Part shown: positions 35,986-45,526 of the stretch, piece by piece
Layout: the number at the start of each line of letters is the position of its first letter
Numbering within the stretch: the first letter of the stretch is position 1
Origin: Herbidospora daliensis
GTDB taxonomy: Bacteria > Actinomycetota > Actinomycetes > Streptosporangiales > Streptosporangiaceae
NCBI RefSeq assembly: GCF_001570585.1
Contig: NZ_BBXF01000005.1
Location: forward strand, 744,001-808,000
Direction: 5' to 3'
Length of the DNA stretch: 64,000 bases
Made by a program: the position numbers and the translations under genes
The notes under the pieces: generated by a model
Databases searched by the model: none
What the model saw: only the letters and a program-made list of their open reading frames with translations
What the model was told of the DNA's origin: nothing

Positions 35986-36061
35986 GGTGGTTCTCCTTCT
36001 CCGTTGGTGAACCGGGGACGGAGCCGCCGCCGCGTTCTCGACATCCCGGCGGAAAGAATTT

Positions 36062-36727
36062 TCAGAAGCTGCGCAGCACCGACACCACGACGCCCAGCAC
36101 GACCGCCTCGTCGCCGTCGATGTCGGCGTAGGCGGGGTTGCGCGGTTCGAGCACGACGTGGCCGCCGCGCCGCCGGAAGACCTTCACGGTAGCCTCGCCG
36201 TCGATCATCGCGGCGACGATCTGCCCCGAATGCGCCTCGGGCTGCTGCCGCACCACGACGATGTCGCCGTCGCAGATGGCCGCCTCCACCATCGAGTCGC
36301 CCCGCACCCGCAGCCCGAACACGGTGCCCCGGCCGGTCAGGTCGCGCGGCAGCGTCAGCGCGTCGTCGACGTACTGTTCGGCCGGGATCGGCACCCCGGC
36401 GGCGATGTCGCCGACGACGGGCACGCTGACCAGGTCGGCGGCCGGCCGCGCCGCCGGGCCGCGCAGGAACGCCCGCACGTCCATCGGCCGGCTCATCGCC
36501 GTGCCGCGGCGCAGGAAGCCCAGTTCCTCCAGGCTGCGCAGGTGCCGCGACACCGCCGACGCCGACCGCAGCCCGACCGCGTCGCCGATCTCCCGGGTGC
36601 TCGGCGGATAGCCGTGCCGGACCACCCAGTCGTGGATCGTGGCCAGGATCCGCTGCTGGCGCGGCGGCAGCGCCGCGGTGTCGAGGTGCTCGAACAGGTC
36701 GTCGTCGTAGGCGGTCACCTGCGACAT
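36062..36727 (-). CDS. LexA-like S24-family repressor
   Basis: 221 residues with a LexA winged helix (residues ~20-75: PPRQQRILATIHDWVVRHGY, REIGDAVGLRSASAVSRHL) and an S24 self-cleavage domain. The scissile pair is Ala110-Gly111 (GDIAAGVPI), the catalytic serine is Ser145 (RGDSM) and the lysine is Lys182 (ATVKV). A 19-residue N-terminal extension and the SAVSRHLRSLEELG helix depart from housekeeping actinobacterial LexA (typically SSVAHQL). No LexA-type operator is visible upstream, and the gene sits behind yfcE-like and unknown genes, so it may be a paralogue rather than the SOS master regulator. Confidence 0.87.
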   Translation of the reverse strand: MSQVTAYDDDLFEHLDTAALPPRQQRILATIHDWVVRHGYPPSTREIGDAVGLRSASAVSRHLRSLEELGFLRRGTAMSRPMDVRAFLRGPAARPAADLVSVPVVGDIAAGVPIPAEQYVDDALTLPRDLTGRGTVFGLRVRGDSMVEAAICDGDIVVVRQQPEAHSGQIVAAMIDGEATVKVFRRRGGHVVLEPRNPAYADIDGDEAVVLGVVVSVLRSF

Positions 36728-36754
36728 CGTAGGCGGCGGGCGGCCCGGCGGGGG

Positions 36755-37237
36755 TCAGGTCACCGGCACGATCCGCGCCTCGGCGAGCCTCCCCTGCTCC
36801 ACGCGCAGCAGGCCGAGGGTGCCGTGGGGCTGGCGGCGCTTGTCGGTGGGCGAGCCCGGGTTGAAAATGTGCACCGCGCCGGAGGCGTCGTCGAGGGGGA
36901 TGTGGGAGTGGCCGTACACGACCAGATCGGCGTCGGGGAACCGGGCCCGCATCCGGGCCGGCCGCCCCTTCGCCGGCCCGCTGTCGTGGATCATCGCCAC
37001 GCGCAGCCCGCCGAGCGTCAGCTCCAGCGTCTCGGGCGCGCGCACGTCGGGGCCGTCGTTGTTGCCCTTGACGGCGTGGACGGGCGCGAACGCGGCCAGC
37101 TCCTCCAGCACCCATCCGGCGCACACGTCACCGGCGTGCAGGATGACGTCGGCGCCGCGCAGCTGCTCGGCGACCCGCGGCGGGCACGCCTTCCAGAAGC
37201 GCGGCGCGTGCGTGTCCGACAGAACGACGATCTTCAT
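36755..37237 (-). CDS. YfcE/MJ0936-type metallophosphoesterase
   Basis: 160 residues. Calcineurin-like motifs: VVLSDTHAP (Asp, His), HAGDVC, KGNNDGP, IHDSG and VYGHSHIPL, ending with NPGSPTDKRRQ, the conserved tail loop of the YfcE group. Phosphodiesterase on small substrates; physiological substrate unknown. The ATG overlaps the stop of the upstream gene (ATGA), and the LexA-like gene follows 27 bp later. Confidence 0.92.
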   Translation of the reverse strand: MKIVVLSDTHAPRFWKACPPRVAEQLRGADVILHAGDVCAGWVLEELAAFAPVHAVKGNNDGPDVRAPETLELTLGGLRVAMIHDSGPAKGRPARMRARFPDADLVVYGHSHIPLDDASGAVHIFNPGSPTDKRRQPHGTLGLLRVEQGRLAEARIVPVT

Positions 37238-37917
37238 GGGCCCTCGACGTGGAACTGGTCGTAGGGGAACGGGTCGCCCGGGTCGACCAGGGTGCCGCAG
37301 CGGTGGCGGACGAGGTCGATCTCCTCCTGGCTGGACGGGGGTTCGGTGCCGTCGACGTTGTAGTGGAACCGGCCGTCGACCAGGTAGTCGCGGCGGGCGT
37401 CGGTCCGCCACTGCGAGTTGTGCCCCCAGCCGTGGGACAGGTCGCGGGCGGGACGGTCGCGGCGGTGGTAGGTCCAGTAGAGGGGCGAACGGTCGGCGAC
37501 CCCGGCGACCAGATGCCGCTCCCCGGCGGTGACGACGACCCCCGCGCGGGACACCAGAAGCGAGCCGAGCAGGAAACCGGGCCAGCGTTCTTGGACGATC
37601 TCGGGGGGTTCGCCGGGATCCGAGCTCTGCCGGACCTCGGCGACCTCGTGGAAGAACGGGTGGAAATCCGGGTGTGTTATGCGTTCCGCGCCGAGGGTGG
37701 CACAGAAGGCCGGATAGGCGTCGAGGTGGTCGGCGAGGAGCCGGTCGATGACGCGGCCGACGGCGTAGAGGTCCCACAAGGCGTCCTGGTCGGGGGAGCT
37801 CTCATGGCTGCCCAGCTTCCGGATGTCGGCGACCGGGTCGGGGTGCGCGGCCAGCCACGGCCACAGGGGGTCGGGCGAGTCGTGCAGGCTTTCGTACAGG
37901 AACCGCCAGTCGCTCAC
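37234..37917 (-). CDS. Conserved hypothetical protein
   Basis: 227 residues, soluble, rich in His/Trp/Asp: MSDWRFLYESLHDSPDPLWP, RITHPDFHPFFHEVAEVRQS, HGWGHNSQWRTDARRDYLVD. The histidine-acid clusters could bind metal, but I recognise no family. Coupled to the YfcE-like gene by ATGA, which suggests a shared function with that phosphoesterase. Confidence 0.75.
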   Translation of the reverse strand: MSDWRFLYESLHDSPDPLWPWLAAHPDPVADIRKLGSHESSPDQDALWDLYAVGRVIDRLLADHLDAYPAFCATLGAERITHPDFHPFFHEVAEVRQSSDPGEPPEIVQERWPGFLLGSLLVSRAGVVVTAGERHLVAGVADRSPLYWTYHRRDRPARDLSHGWGHNSQWRTDARRDYLVDGRFHYNVDGTEPPSSQEEIDLVRHRCGTLVDPGDPFPYDQFHVEGP

Positions 37918-37983
37918 CTGTCCAACCTAGTACGTGGTCCACTCTGGTCACGTTCCGTAATCGACGGTGAGGGAGTGACCTTG

Positions 37984-38226
37984 ATGAAGAAGACGCTGAT
38001 GACGGTCGTGCTGGCACTGGGCGTGGCCTGGACGGCGGGCGCCGCGCACGCCGACGACCCCGACTCCAACTTCGGGGGTGGCGTGAACGCGGCCAACAAC
38101 TGGAACTTCACCGCCGCGGCCGTCTGCCTGCAGGAGGTCGCCGTGGTCCCGGTGCTCGGAGACTGGGTAGGCAACCACGTGAACAACTGCTCCAACGGCA
38201 ACGTGATCGACCACAGCGGAAAGTAG
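37984..38226 (+). CDS. Small secreted protein with one disulfide, unknown
   Basis: 80 residues. Signal peptide MKKTLMTVVLALGVAWTAGA ending AAHA, mature peptide about 57 residues. The mature part is Asn-rich with two cysteines (AAVCLQEVAVVPVLGDWV and NNCSNGNVIDH), reminiscent in composition of small surface-active secreted proteins of actinomycetes but without the chaplin motif. GGGAG lies 12-16 bp upstream of the ATG. Followed by a strong hairpin. Confidence 0.75.
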   Translation: MKKTLMTVVLALGVAWTAGAAHADDPDSNFGGGVNAANNWNFTAAAVCLQEVAVVPVLGDWVGNHVNNCSNGNVIDHSGK

Positions 38227-38231
38227 AAGCG

Positions 38232-38274
38232 GGAGACCGCCGCCGACTACACGGTGTAACCGGCGGCGGTCTCC
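38232..38274. terminator. Strong bidirectional hairpin terminator
   Basis: GGAGACCGCCGCCG (38232-38245) and its exact complement CGGCGGCGGTCTCC (38261-38274) form a 14-bp stem; the 15-base loop itself holds a TACAC/GTGTA mini-stem. It separates the small secreted gene from the convergent ligase gene and can serve both. No U-tract. Confidence 0.85.
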
Positions 38275-38304
38275 GATCACTCTCCCCGCGATCGCCAGGA
38301 AAGG

Positions 38305-40383
38305 TCACAGGAAATCGGCGACCAACTCGGCGAACTCCTCTGGGCTCGTCACGCGGACCTCCAAGCTCTCGGCCTTGGCCCGCTTCGAGCCCGCCTTGTC
38401 GCCCGCGACCACCAGCGACGTCTTGGCCGACACCGACGACGACGACTTGCCGCCGGCCCGCTCGACCAGTTCGTTCATCTCGTTGCGCGACAGCGCCGCC
38501 AGCGGGCCGGTCATCGTGCCGGTCACCACCACCGACATGCCCGCCAGGGGCAGGTCGAGCGGCTCGCCCGCCGCTTCCGCCGTGTCGGCGCTGCTCGGGG
38601 TCACGCCGGGCTGGGTCATGTTCACGCCCGCCTTGATCAGCTTGTCGATCAGGGCGTCGAGTTCGATCAGTTCGGCGACCACGACCGGGGCCTTCTCCGG
38701 GCCCATGCCGTCGACCTCCTGGATCGCGGCGGCGTCGGCGGCGCGGATGGCGTCCATGGAACCGAAGTGCGCGGCGATGCGGCGGGACATGCTGCGGCCG
38801 GTGCCGCGCACGCCGAGCGCGCAGAACACCCGGTTCAGCGGCTGCCCCTTGGCGCGGTCGAGGGCGGCGAGCAGGTTGTCGGTGCTGGTCTCGCCCATGC
38901 GCTCCAGGCCCAGCAGCTGCTCGCGGGTGAGGAAGAACAGGTCGGCGAAGTCGGCGATGAGGCCGGCGTCGAGCATCTGCTTGATGCGGTTGACCGCCAG
39001 GCCCTCGATGTCGAGCTGGTCGCGGCCCACCGCGTATTCGATCGAGGCGATGGCGCGGCAGGCCCGGCCGCGCACGCACCGCCACCGTTCCTGGCTGGCG
39101 TCGATCGCGTCGCCGCACGACGGGCACACCTGCGGGATGTCGATCGGTGTCTCGTCGCCGGTCCGCAGGTGCACGACCGGGGCCTCGACGCGCGGGATCA
39201 CGTCGCCCGCCTTGTAGACGACGACCGAGTCGCCCAGCATCAGGCCGCGCCGGGCGATGTCGGCCGCGTTGTGGAGCGTGGCGTAGGTGACGACCGAACC
39301 GTCGAGCTCGACCGGCTCCAGCACCGCGCGCGGGGCGATGATGCCGGTCCGGCCGGTGTTCCACTCCACCCTCACCAGCTTGGTGATCTTCTCGGTGGCG
39401 GGCAGCTTGTAGGCCACCGCCCACCGGGGCGCCCGCGAGCTGAAGCCCGCCGTCGCCTGGTCGGCCGCCAGGTCACACTTGATCACGATGCCGTCGATGC
39501 CGAACTCCAGCCCGGCCCGCGCGGCGGCGATCTCCTCCACCCGCGCCTGCACCGCCGCCAGGTCGGCGACCAGCACCCCCGCGACCGGCGTCACGGCCGT
39601 CGTCTGCACGCCCTGGCCCGCCACCCACTCCATGATCTGGCTGTGCGGCAGCTCCCGCAGCCGGACCGCCAGCGGCGAATCGTCACCCGGCGGCAGCGGC
39701 AGCGCGCCGTAGCCGAAGAACGTCAGCTCGCACACGTAAGGACGGTCCTTGGTCCGCAGCGTGCCCGCCGCCGCGCTGCGCGGGTTGGCGAACGTGGTGC
39801 CGTCGTGGGCCTGCCGCTTGGCGCACGCGTCGGCGAACTGCGCCGTCGTCATCATCACCTCGCCGCGCAGCTCCACCGTCACCGGCTCGGCCAGCCGCTC
39901 GGGCAACCCCACGATCGTGCCGATCGAATGCGAGACGTCCTCACCCGCCAGGCCGTCACCGCGCGTCACCAGCTGCACCAGCCGGCCCCGCCGGTAACGC
40001 GCCGACACCGCCAGCCCGTCGAGCTTGGCCTCCACGCTCCACGCCGTCACCGGACGGTCGAGCCGCCGCTCCAGCGACGCCGCCCACGCCGTCAGCTGGT
40101 CGGGGCCGAACACGTTGTCAAGGCTGAGCATCGGCACCGAGTGGGGCACGTCGCCGACCACCGCGCCGCCCGCGACCTTGCCGGTCGGCGATTCGGGCAG
40201 CACCTGCCCGGGATGGGCGGCCTCGTAGGCCTCGATCCCCCGCACCAGCCGGTCGTAGGCGTCGTCGTCGAGCGTGGAGGTGCCGTCGCCGTAGTAGGCG
40301 GCCGACGCGTCGACGGCCAGCTGAACGGCCTCGGCGTAGGCGGTCTCATCGGCGATCGCCGTCAGGGGAGGTGTCTCACTCAT
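38305..40383 (-). CDS. ligA: NAD-dependent DNA ligase (LigA type, divergent)
   Basis: 692 residues; ATG 40383 follows GATGAGGGC. Adenylation motif KLDG with Lys120 (VEAKLDG), OB fold, a zinc finger CPSCGD...CVRGRAC, HhH motifs ([20 protein letters not shown]) and a C-terminal BRCT domain ([20 protein letters not shown]). NAD-dependent nick sealing. The N-terminal Ia domain ([20 protein letters not shown]) differs from the usual REHxxxYY wording, so this may be a second LigA. It lies 40 bp downstream of tenA on the same strand. Confidence 0.92.
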   Translation of the reverse strand: MSETPPLTAIADETAYAEAVQLAVDASAAYYGDGTSTLDDDAYDRLVRGIEAYEAAHPGQVLPESPTGKVAGGAVVGDVPHSVPMLSLDNVFGPDQLTAWAASLERRLDRPVTAWSVEAKLDGLAVSARYRRGRLVQLVTRGDGLAGEDVSHSIGTIVGLPERLAEPVTVELRGEVMMTTAQFADACAKRQAHDGTTFANPRSAAAGTLRTKDRPYVCELTFFGYGALPLPPGDDSPLAVRLRELPHSQIMEWVAGQGVQTTAVTPVAGVLVADLAAVQARVEEIAAARAGLEFGIDGIVIKCDLAADQATAGFSSRAPRWAVAYKLPATEKITKLVRVEWNTGRTGIIAPRAVLEPVELDGSVVTYATLHNAADIARRGLMLGDSVVVYKAGDVIPRVEAPVVHLRTGDETPIDIPQVCPSCGDAIDASQERWRCVRGRACRAIASIEYAVGRDQLDIEGLAVNRIKQMLDAGLIADFADLFFLTREQLLGLERMGETSTDNLLAALDRAKGQPLNRVFCALGVRGTGRSMSRRIAAHFGSMDAIRAADAAAIQEVDGMGPEKAPVVVAELIELDALIDKLIKAGVNMTQPGVTPSSADTAEAAGEPLDLPLAGMSVVVTGTMTGPLAALSRNEMNELVERAGGKSSSSVSAKTSLVVAGDKAGSKRAKAESLEVRVTSPEEFAELVADFL

Positions 40384-40423
40384 GCCCTCATCATCGCGAA
40401 CCCGACCGACAAATTCCGGCCCC

Positions 40424-41086
40424 TCACACGGGCCAGGACTCCCGCCGCCACGCCGCGTCCCAGAACATCCACTCATACCGGGACGTGGTCAGGAAATGCT
40501 CCGCCGCCCGTGCCCGCTGCCCCTCGGTCGCCTCGGCGCCCATGCGGTCGGTCAGCGCGACCACCCGCCGCACCGTCTCCTGGAACTCCTCGTTCCCGTA
40601 CGCCGCGATCCACCGCTCGTACAGGGGATCGGGCGACGACCGCGCGAGCAGATCGGCCCCGACCCGCGCGTAGATCCAGTAACACGGCAGTACCGCCGCC
40701 AGCCCGTCGAGGAACGAACCGCCGTACACCGTCGCCAGCACATAACTCGTGTACGCCCGCGTCGCCGGCCCCACCGGCTCGGCCGCCGCCTCCGCCGCCG
40801 ACCCGCCCAGGTCGGCCATGAACGCCGCGTGCATCTCCCGCTCGGCCGCGATCGCCCCGACCGCGTCACCCGCGAACGCCCGCGTCACCTCCTCGTCGGG
40901 CCCCTTGGCCGCGCACACCGCCAGCGCCCGCGCGTAGTCGCGCAGGTAGTGCGAGTCCTGGACGACGAAATGCCGGAACGCCTCCTTCGGCAGCGTCCCG
41001 TCGACGAGCCCCGTGATGAACGGATGGCGAAGGATCGCCTCGTAGACGGGGGTCGCGGCAGCCCACAGAGCAGTGCTGTACGTCAT
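40424..41086 (-). CDS. tenA: Aminopyrimidine aminohydrolase TenA
   Basis: 220 residues. All catalytic positions known in Bacillus TenA are present at the same numbers: Asp44 and Tyr47 (QDSHYLRDY), Cys135 (LPCYWIYA) and Glu205 (SRYEWMF). It salvages thiamine pyrimidine breakdown products. A TPP riboswitch immediately upstream explains regulation. The ligase gene follows 40 bp later and may be read through from the same promoter. Confidence 0.95.
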   Translation of the reverse strand: MTYSTALWAAATPVYEAILRHPFITGLVDGTLPKEAFRHFVVQDSHYLRDYARALAVCAAKGPDEEVTRAFAGDAVGAIAAEREMHAAFMADLGGSAAEAAAEPVGPATRAYTSYVLATVYGGSFLDGLAAVLPCYWIYARVGADLLARSSPDPLYERWIAAYGNEEFQETVRRVVALTDRMGAEATEGQRARAAEHFLTTSRYEWMFWDAAWRRESWPV

Positions 41087-41095
41087 GATGAGACC

Positions 41096-41182
41096 TTCTC
41101 CCTACGCCGGCATGACCCGGTCAGGTTCAAGCGGTCTGCGGCCGGTCAGCCGCACTCTCAGCCCGGTACGCCGGGCTCCCGC
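41096..41182 (-). promoter_or_regulatory. TPP (thiamine pyrophosphate) riboswitch
   Basis: Minus-strand Thi box: GGGAGCCCGGCGTACCGGGC, then CTGAGAGTGCGG, then GAACCTGACCGGGTCATGCC and GGCGTAGGGA. All conserved THI-element blocks (CTGAGA, ACCTGA, ATGCCxGCGxAGGGA) are recognisable. The end lies about 10 nt before the tenA ATG, in position to mask its ribosome-binding site. Confidence 0.95.
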
Positions 41183-41228
41183 GATGTCAAGATCAACCTA
41201 ACCGACGCGCCGCCCGCCGCAAAGAGGG

Positions 41229-43112
41229 TCAGACGATGACATCCCTCACCCATCCCATGCTCACCAGACCACTCGACGCCCCCGTCAGCTCCCCCACCGC
41301 CGGACGCAGCGCCACCCGCGCCCGCTCCAGCGCCTCCGCGTCACCCCGCGCCCGCGCGGCAGCCGCCAGCAGCGCCCACAACGCCTCCGCCAGCGGATCA
41401 CACGGCGGATCGGGCACCGCCCCCAGATCGGCGTCCGGCCGCAGGACCGCATCCGCCCACGGCGCGAACCGGCCGTACACCCCCGGATCGACCGGCTCCG
41501 CCGCCCGGCCATGCCGCACCCGCAGGCACAACGACGCCAGCGCCGACAAGCCCTCGCTCAGCCCCGGCATCCCGGCGCCCTCCTCCAGCAGCCCGGCCGC
41601 CTCCCGATAAGCCGCCTCCTTCGCGGCGAACGGGACCGCCGGATCCTCCGCCCGCCGCAACGCCCGGTACCACGCCGTGAACACCGACGTCAGCGGCCGA
41701 TCATGCCGCACCGCCAGCTCATCCAGATGCACGGCGAGCCCGTCGGCCCGATCCCAGTCGCCCACCGCGCACGCCGACTGCAGGCCGATCAACCGGCCCA
41801 GGATCTCGTAACTCGCCAGCCCGTGCCGGACCGACACCGCCACGATCTCCGCGCCGATCCGCGCCCGCCGCCCCGACAGCCCCGCCCGCCCGAACGCCTG
41901 CATGTACGCCCCGTTCAACGCGAACACCAGCACCACCGGATCGGCCAGCCCCCGCGCGAGCTCCACCGCCTCGGCCGCCGCCGCACCCGCCCGCACCGAC
42001 CCGCCGCCCCGCGACTCCACCGCGACCGTCGCCAGCAACCGCGCCCGCATCCCCGGCGCCGCCCCCGCGCCCAGCCGCGCCAGCGTGCGCTCCGCCGCCC
42101 CGACCACCCGAGCCGCCTGCACCGGATCATCGGCCCTCGGCCACACCGCCGGCACGTCGTAACCGCCGATCACCCGCGCCACCAGATCGGCGTCACCCAG
42201 TTCCTCGGCCGCCTCCACCGCCGCCGCCCGATGCTCCCGCGCCGCCACCAGCCCCTCGCCGCCGGTCACCGCCAGCCCGCGCATCAGGCCCACCGCCGCC
42301 TCCAGCCGCGGCCCCGCCGCCAACGTCACCCGATCATGCGCCGCCGCCGCGCCTGCCCACACCCGCGCCGCCGCGTCGCCGAACGCCAACCCCGCGTCCT
42401 GCCGCAGGATCGCCCCCTCCAGTTCCCGCAACCCCGGGCCCGGATCGAGCCCCAGCCCCGCCAGCTCCGCCCGCGCCGCCCGCAACACCGCCAGCGCGTC
42501 GGCCTGCCGCCCCACCCGGTAGAGCGCCAGCGCCAGCAGCCGCCACACCTCCTCCCGCCACGGATGCGCCCGCGCCAGCGCCTCCAGATCGGGCACCACC
42601 TCACCCGCCCGGCCCAGATCCAGCAACGCCTGCGCCCGCCGCTCCACCACCCGCAGCCGCACCTCCGCCAGCCGGGCCCGCTCCCCCTCGGCCCACGCCA
42701 GGCCCGCATAGGCCGGACCCCGCCACGACGCCAACGCCTCGTCCAACCGCGCCGAAACCACGGCCGGCGGCCCCGCCACCCGCGCCGCCTCCTCGAAACG
42801 CCACACGTCGGCCTCGGCCCGCAACGCGTACCCCGGCCCCGACGTCACGATCACCCCCGCCGGCGACCTCGGCGCCCGGCCCGGCTCCACCGCCCGGCGC
42901 AACGCCGCCACGAACGTCCGGATCGCGCCCACCGCACCCGGCGGCGGCGCCTCCCACAGATCGGCCGCCAGCACCTCGACCGGCACCACCCGGCCGCCCG
43001 CCGCCACCAGCCGCGCCAGCACCTCACGATGCCGCGGCCCCGGCAACGCGATCACCGACCCCGACGCGTCCCACGCCTCCACCGGCCCGAGGACCCCCAC
43101 CACAACGGACAC
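41229..43112 (-). CDS. SARP/AfsR-type transcriptional regulator
   Basis: 627 residues. An OmpR-like winged helix (VVVGVLGPVEAWDASGSVIA to ~residue 100) is followed by a bacterial transcriptional activation (BTAD) domain (HPWREEVWRLLALALYRVGR at ~180) and a long alpha-helical TPR-like half. There is no NB-ARC/Walker motif, so it is a medium-sized SARP. Such regulators often control secondary metabolism, yet no biosynthetic cluster is adjacent; targets unknown. Divergent from a dehalogenase-like gene with only 54 bp between starts. Confidence 0.88.
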   Translation of the reverse strand: MSVVVGVLGPVEAWDASGSVIALPGPRHREVLARLVAAGGRVVPVEVLAADLWEAPPPGAVGAIRTFVAALRRAVEPGRAPRSPAGVIVTSGPGYALRAEADVWRFEEAARVAGPPAVVSARLDEALASWRGPAYAGLAWAEGERARLAEVRLRVVERRAQALLDLGRAGEVVPDLEALARAHPWREEVWRLLALALYRVGRQADALAVLRAARAELAGLGLDPGPGLRELEGAILRQDAGLAFGDAAARVWAGAAAAHDRVTLAAGPRLEAAVGLMRGLAVTGGEGLVAAREHRAAAVEAAEELGDADLVARVIGGYDVPAVWPRADDPVQAARVVGAAERTLARLGAGAAPGMRARLLATVAVESRGGGSVRAGAAAAEAVELARGLADPVVLVFALNGAYMQAFGRAGLSGRRARIGAEIVAVSVRHGLASYEILGRLIGLQSACAVGDWDRADGLAVHLDELAVRHDRPLTSVFTAWYRALRRAEDPAVPFAAKEAAYREAAGLLEEGAGMPGLSEGLSALASLCLRVRHGRAAEPVDPGVYGRFAPWADAVLRPDADLGAVPDPPCDPLAEALWALLAAAARARGDAEALERARVALRPAVGELTGASSGLVSMGWVRDVIV

Positions 43113-43166
43113 ACCGCCACGCTAACGCTCATCCACTGCTCATCCGCACCCGGCAACCTCGACCCC

Positions 43167-44021
43167 ATGAACGCCGAATTCACCCACCACCGCATCCCCG
43201 TCACCGACGACGTCGCCCTCCACGCCGCCGTCGCCGGCAGCGGACCCGCCGTCGTCCTCCTCCACGGCTTCCCGCAGACCCACCTCATGTGGCGTCACGT
43301 CGCCGCCGACCTCGCCACCACCCACACCGTCATCTGCCCCGACCTGCGCGGCTACGGCGACAGCGACAAACCCGCCACCGGATACTCCAAACGCCGCATG
43401 GCCGCCGACGTCATCACCCTCGCGCACGCCCTCGGCCACCAGCGCTTCGCCCTCGCCGGCCACGACCGCGGCGCCCTGGTCGCCTTCCGGGCCGCCCTCG
43501 ACCACCCCGAGACCATCACCCACCTGGCCTGTCTCGACGTCCTGCCCACCCTCGACATGTGGGACGTCCTCCACGGCGCCCCCGCCGCCGTCGCCTGGCA
43601 CCTCTACCTCATGGCCCAGCCCCCCGGCCTGCCGGAAGCCCTCATCGCCGCCGACCCCGACGCCTTCTTCGGCCACTTCCTCGACGCCTGGACCCGCGAC
43701 CCCGCCGCGCTCAGCGATGTCCGCGACACCTACCTCACCGCGTCGCGCAACGCCATCGCCTCGATCGTCGCCGACTACCGCGCCTCCGCCGGCGTCGACC
43801 TCGACCACGACGCCGAAGACCGCGCCAACGGCACCCGCCTCACCATGCCCGTCACCGTCGTCCAGCAGGACTGGGGCGCCGCCCTCGGCTACGACGCCGC
43901 CGCCCTCTGGCGCGCCTGGGCCCCCGACCTCCACCACAACACCACCACCGCCGGCCACTACATGGCCGAAGAGGCCCCCGCCGAGACCACCCGCCACATC
44001 CGCCGGCTCCTGGCCCGCTGA
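43167..44021 (+). CDS. Alpha/beta hydrolase related to haloacetate dehalogenase / epoxide hydrolase
   Basis: 284 residues. HGFPQTHLMWR oxyanion region, GYGDSDKP, nucleophile elbow GHDRGA with Asp100, and catalytic His in AGHYMAEEAP. The whole-length wording (VLDVLPT, YLMAQPPGLPE, DYRASAG) is close to fluoroacetate dehalogenases. Key residues of those enzymes differ, though: the second carboxylate-binding Arg is Leu104, and the halide-site Trp following His145 is Leu146. A neutral ester or epoxide substrate is therefore more likely. Divergent from the SARP regulator. Confidence 0.85.
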   Translation: MNAEFTHHRIPVTDDVALHAAVAGSGPAVVLLHGFPQTHLMWRHVAADLATTHTVICPDLRGYGDSDKPATGYSKRRMAADVITLAHALGHQRFALAGHDRGALVAFRAALDHPETITHLACLDVLPTLDMWDVLHGAPAAVAWHLYLMAQPPGLPEALIAADPDAFFGHFLDAWTRDPAALSDVRDTYLTASRNAIASIVADYRASAGVDLDHDAEDRANGTRLTMPVTVVQQDWGAALGYDAAALWRAWAPDLHHNTTTAGHYMAEEAPAETTRHIRRLLAR

Positions 44022-44115
44022 CCAGGCCAAATTCCGGCAAACCCTGGCACGTCGTCAAGCCCCCGCAGCACCCCGCCATGAACATCATGGAGCCCTTCCA
44101 CAGAAGGGACATCCC

Positions 44116-44604
44116 ATGCGCCACCTGCTCTCCATCGCCGCCCTGGCCCTCACCCTCACCCCCCTCCCACCCGCCGCCGCCGACACCGGCGAGATCACCT
44201 GCCACGGCGGCAGCATCAGCCACCACTACACCCCCGGCGTCACCTACCGGAGGAACACCACCTGGATGACCGCCAACGGCGACCTCGGCGTCTGCGCCTC
44301 CCAGACCCACCCCGGCATCACCGGCGGCACCATCCGCATCGAGGGCAACCTCACCAGCCAGTGCCCCGGCCCCATCGGCCCCGGCTACACCCGCCTCACC
44401 ATCAGCTGGAACGACGGCACCACGACCACCGTCAACCAGGCCACCCACAAAGGCGACCTCACCAGCTACACCGTCGACAGCGGCGCCGCCCACCTCAGCG
44501 GACGCACCACCACCAGCCTCCTCGACCTCGGCGCCAACTGCGTCCTCAACGGCGTCACCCAGACCACCGCCACCATCGACCAGTTCACCAGCAGCCACGA
44601 ATAG
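44116..44604 (+). CDS. Secreted protein, unknown function
   Basis: 162 residues with ribosome-binding site AGAAGGGAC and a signal peptide MRHLLSIAALALTLTPLPPA ending AAAD. The mature protein is Thr- and Gly-rich with four cysteines (ITCHGGS, GVCASQ, SQCPGP, ANCVLNG), likely two disulfides in an extracellular beta-sandwich. I recognise no family. Its stop lies 4 bp from the convergent prenyltransferase stop. Confidence 0.75.
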   Translation: MRHLLSIAALALTLTPLPPAAADTGEITCHGGSISHHYTPGVTYRRNTTWMTANGDLGVCASQTHPGITGGTIRIEGNLTSQCPGPIGPGYTRLTISWNDGTTTTVNQATHKGDLTSYTVDSGAAHLSGRTTTSLLDLGANCVLNGVTQTTATIDQFTSSHE

Positions 44605-44608
44605 CCGC

Positions 44609-45394
44609 TCACCGGCCGAAACGCCGGCCCCGGCCCGCATACGAACGAAGCGCCCGGAGAAAATCGATCTCCCGGAAATCCGGCCAGTAACACTCGCAGA
44701 AGTGCATCTCCGCGTAGGCCGACTGCCACAACATGAAACCCGACAGGCGCTGCTCGCCGCTGGTCCGCACGATCATGTCGAGCGGCGCCTGCGCCGCCGT
44801 GTACACATGCCGCCCGATCGCCTCCGCGTCGAACCCGTCGAGAATGTCCTCCAACGCCACACCCGCCGCCAGCCGCTCACCGATCGCCGACCGCACCGCG
44901 TCCGCGATCTCCCGCTGGCCCCCGTAACCCACGGCCACGTTCACCTTCACCCCGCCCCGCCGGCCTGCCGTCCGCGCGGCCGCCCCCTTGATCGCCCGCG
45001 CCGTCGCGTCAGGCAGCAGATCGAGGCTCCCGATCGGCGTCACCTCCCACCGCCGGCCCGGCGCCGCCAGTTCGTCCACGACCCCCTCGATGATCTCCAG
45101 CAGAGCCGCCAGCTCCGCCTCGCCCCGGCCCAGGTTGTCGTCGGACAGCAGATAGATCGTCACCTGTTCGATCCCGTAGGCGTCACACCAGCTCAGGAAC
45201 GTCGGAATCTTGGCCCCACCGGCCCGGTGACCGTCGGCCGGATCCCGGAACCCCGCCGACCGCGCCCACCGCCGATTCCCGTCGACCATGATCCCGATAT
45301 GCCGCGGCATCAGCTCCCGGGGAAGCCGGCCCGCCAGGCGCCGCACGTAGATCCGGTCGAGGACACCCCGCACCCGCTGTCGCATCCACACCAT
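44609..45394 (-). CDS. Cis-prenyltransferase (UppS-like)
   Basis: 261 residues. HIGIMVDGNRRWAR (Asp38) binds diphosphate/Mg; RTSGEQRLSGFMLWQSAYAE and the C-terminal YWPDF are conserved motifs 4-5. It adds isoprene units to allylic diphosphate with Z geometry. The sequence ADGHRAGGAKIPTFLSWCDA and lack of family-typical Ser in the motif after RLS suggest a short-chain or secondary copy rather than the essential undecaprenyl synthase. The start could also be the Met at position 4. Confidence 0.88.
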   Translation of the reverse strand: MVWMRQRVRGVLDRIYVRRLAGRLPRELMPRHIGIMVDGNRRWARSAGFRDPADGHRAGGAKIPTFLSWCDAYGIEQVTIYLLSDDNLGRGEAELAALLEIIEGVVDELAAPGRRWEVTPIGSLDLLPDATARAIKGAAARTAGRRGGVKVNVAVGYGGQREIADAVRSAIGERLAAGVALEDILDGFDAEAIGRHVYTAAQAPLDMIVRTSGEQRLSGFMLWQSAYAEMHFCECYWPDFREIDFLRALRSYAGRGRRFGR

Positions 45395-45526
45395 GACGCC
45401 ATCGTCGACCGGCCCTCAGCGCCCGGACAACCGCCTGCACCGAACCCTCACCCGACCTTCACGAACACGGGCACGGCGTCCCTGGCTGAAGGTCGTGATC
45501 TGTTCGTGGACGACATTCGCCACCGC

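Noticed and set aside
41511-43166. Long plus-strand frame antisense to the SARP gene, running into the hydrolase
   Set aside because: Arg/Pro-rich shadow. Only the part from ATG 43167 matches a protein family.
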